From Opitutales bacterium (GTDB taxonomy: Bacteria > Verrucomicrobiota > Verrucomicrobiia > Opitutales > UBA2987), in NCBI GenBank assembly GCA_021772555.1, contig JAJFLT010000305.1, positions 1 through 7,164 of the forward strand: a DNA stretch of 7,164 nucleotides. Direction: 5' to 3'. This document shows, in pieces, positions 6,947 through 7,164 of this stretch. How positions within the stretch are numbered: the stretch's first letter is position 1; each line of letters begins with the position of its first letter. Both the position numbers and the translations under genes were made by a program. Under the pieces are notes generated by a model. It was not told the DNA's origin and did not search any database. It saw only the letters and a list, made by a program, of their open reading frames with translations.

Positions 6947-7131
6947 CCTCAACTCAACCATGCGACCCGATACCCATTCCAGCACAAGGAAAAAGGCGAG
7001 ACGATTGAGCCAAACATATCAGGCCATATCCAGAGCCACCTCACAATCGCCCGGAATAGCCGACGGCTGCTCTGGCGAAATAGGACACAACCTGCAAAAA
7101 CTCTAGCCGCTGCTCCCGATCAAAACAGAAA

Positions 7132-7164
7132 TGGCACGGGAGGAGGGGCTCGAACCCCCGACCC
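7132..7164 (-). tRNA. tRNA gene, 3' end only (isotype unknown)
   Basis: On the minus strand the last 33 bases read as the 3' end of a tRNA. A T-arm 5' strand GGGGG and loop TTCGAGC are followed by CCCTC, which pairs with one G-U. Then come a seven-base acceptor 3' strand CTCCCGT, discriminator G and an encoded CCA ending at 7132. The anticodon lies beyond the right edge, so the isotype cannot be read; G73 is compatible with Asp, Asn, Ser, Glu, Gln or some Arg tRNAs. It converges on the glycosylase gene. Confidence 0.9.

Noticed and set aside
6885..7106. 73-codon plus-strand open frame across the glycosylase end
   Set aside because: It overlaps the conserved glycosylase C-terminus out of frame and has a low-complexity polar composition with no domain.
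7051..7131. Terminator downstream of the tRNA (minus strand)
   Set aside because: Read leftward, an AGC/GCT stem followed by TTTTT near 7097 is visible, but the stem is only three base pairs; other GC-rich repeats nearby have loops too small to fold.
7132..7164. tRNA 3' end as an integration attachment site
   Set aside because: No integrase gene, second copy of the tRNA end or mobile element is present in the window.

Overview
The window has mixed, roughly 50% GC content and carries four protein-coding genes and the end of a tRNA gene. The protein types are a large TonB-dependent receptor of the Xanthomonas/Caulobacter class, a secreted Calx-beta plus lamin-tail-domain protein, a GntR/LacI hybrid regulator and an AAG-type DNA glycosylase. 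Together with the lack of clear Shine-Dalgarno sequences, these suggest a diderm, probably aquatic, heterotrophic bacterium. My best guess is Verrucomicrobiota (Opitutae-like); this is an inference from gene style, not from a marker gene.

Layout. Positions 1-1569 (minus strand) hold the N-terminal 523 codons of a secreted multidomain protein that runs off the left edge. Because its stop codon lies outside the window, it is easily missed by ORF finding. Positions 1641-4889 (minus) encode a 1082-residue TonB-dependent outer-membrane receptor just upstream of it, 71 nt away with no visible terminator, so the two probably form one transcript. Positions 4890-5307 are a 418-nt divergent control region. 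Its right half is AT-rich and contains two copies of a GTATCRATAC inverted repeat, each downstream of a TTGAC(A/T) box on opposite strands. Positions 5308-6378 (plus) encode a transcription factor with a GntR winged-helix domain and a LacI-type sugar-sensor domain. Positions 6368-6946 (plus) encode a 3-methyladenine DNA glycosylase that starts inside the regulator gene. Positions 6947-7131 show nothing clear. The right edge cuts into the 3' end of a minus-strand tRNA gene.

How the parts may work together (inference): the regulator senses a small ligand, probably a sugar-like breakdown product, and controls both itself and the divergent receptor/secreted-protein operon through the paired palindromes. 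The receptor would import a substrate handled at the surface by the lamin-tail/Calx-beta protein, a pairing loosely analogous to SusC/SusD but with no SusD homologue visible. The glycosylase appears to be a repair gene that shares the regulator's transcript. The substrate cannot be read from this window.
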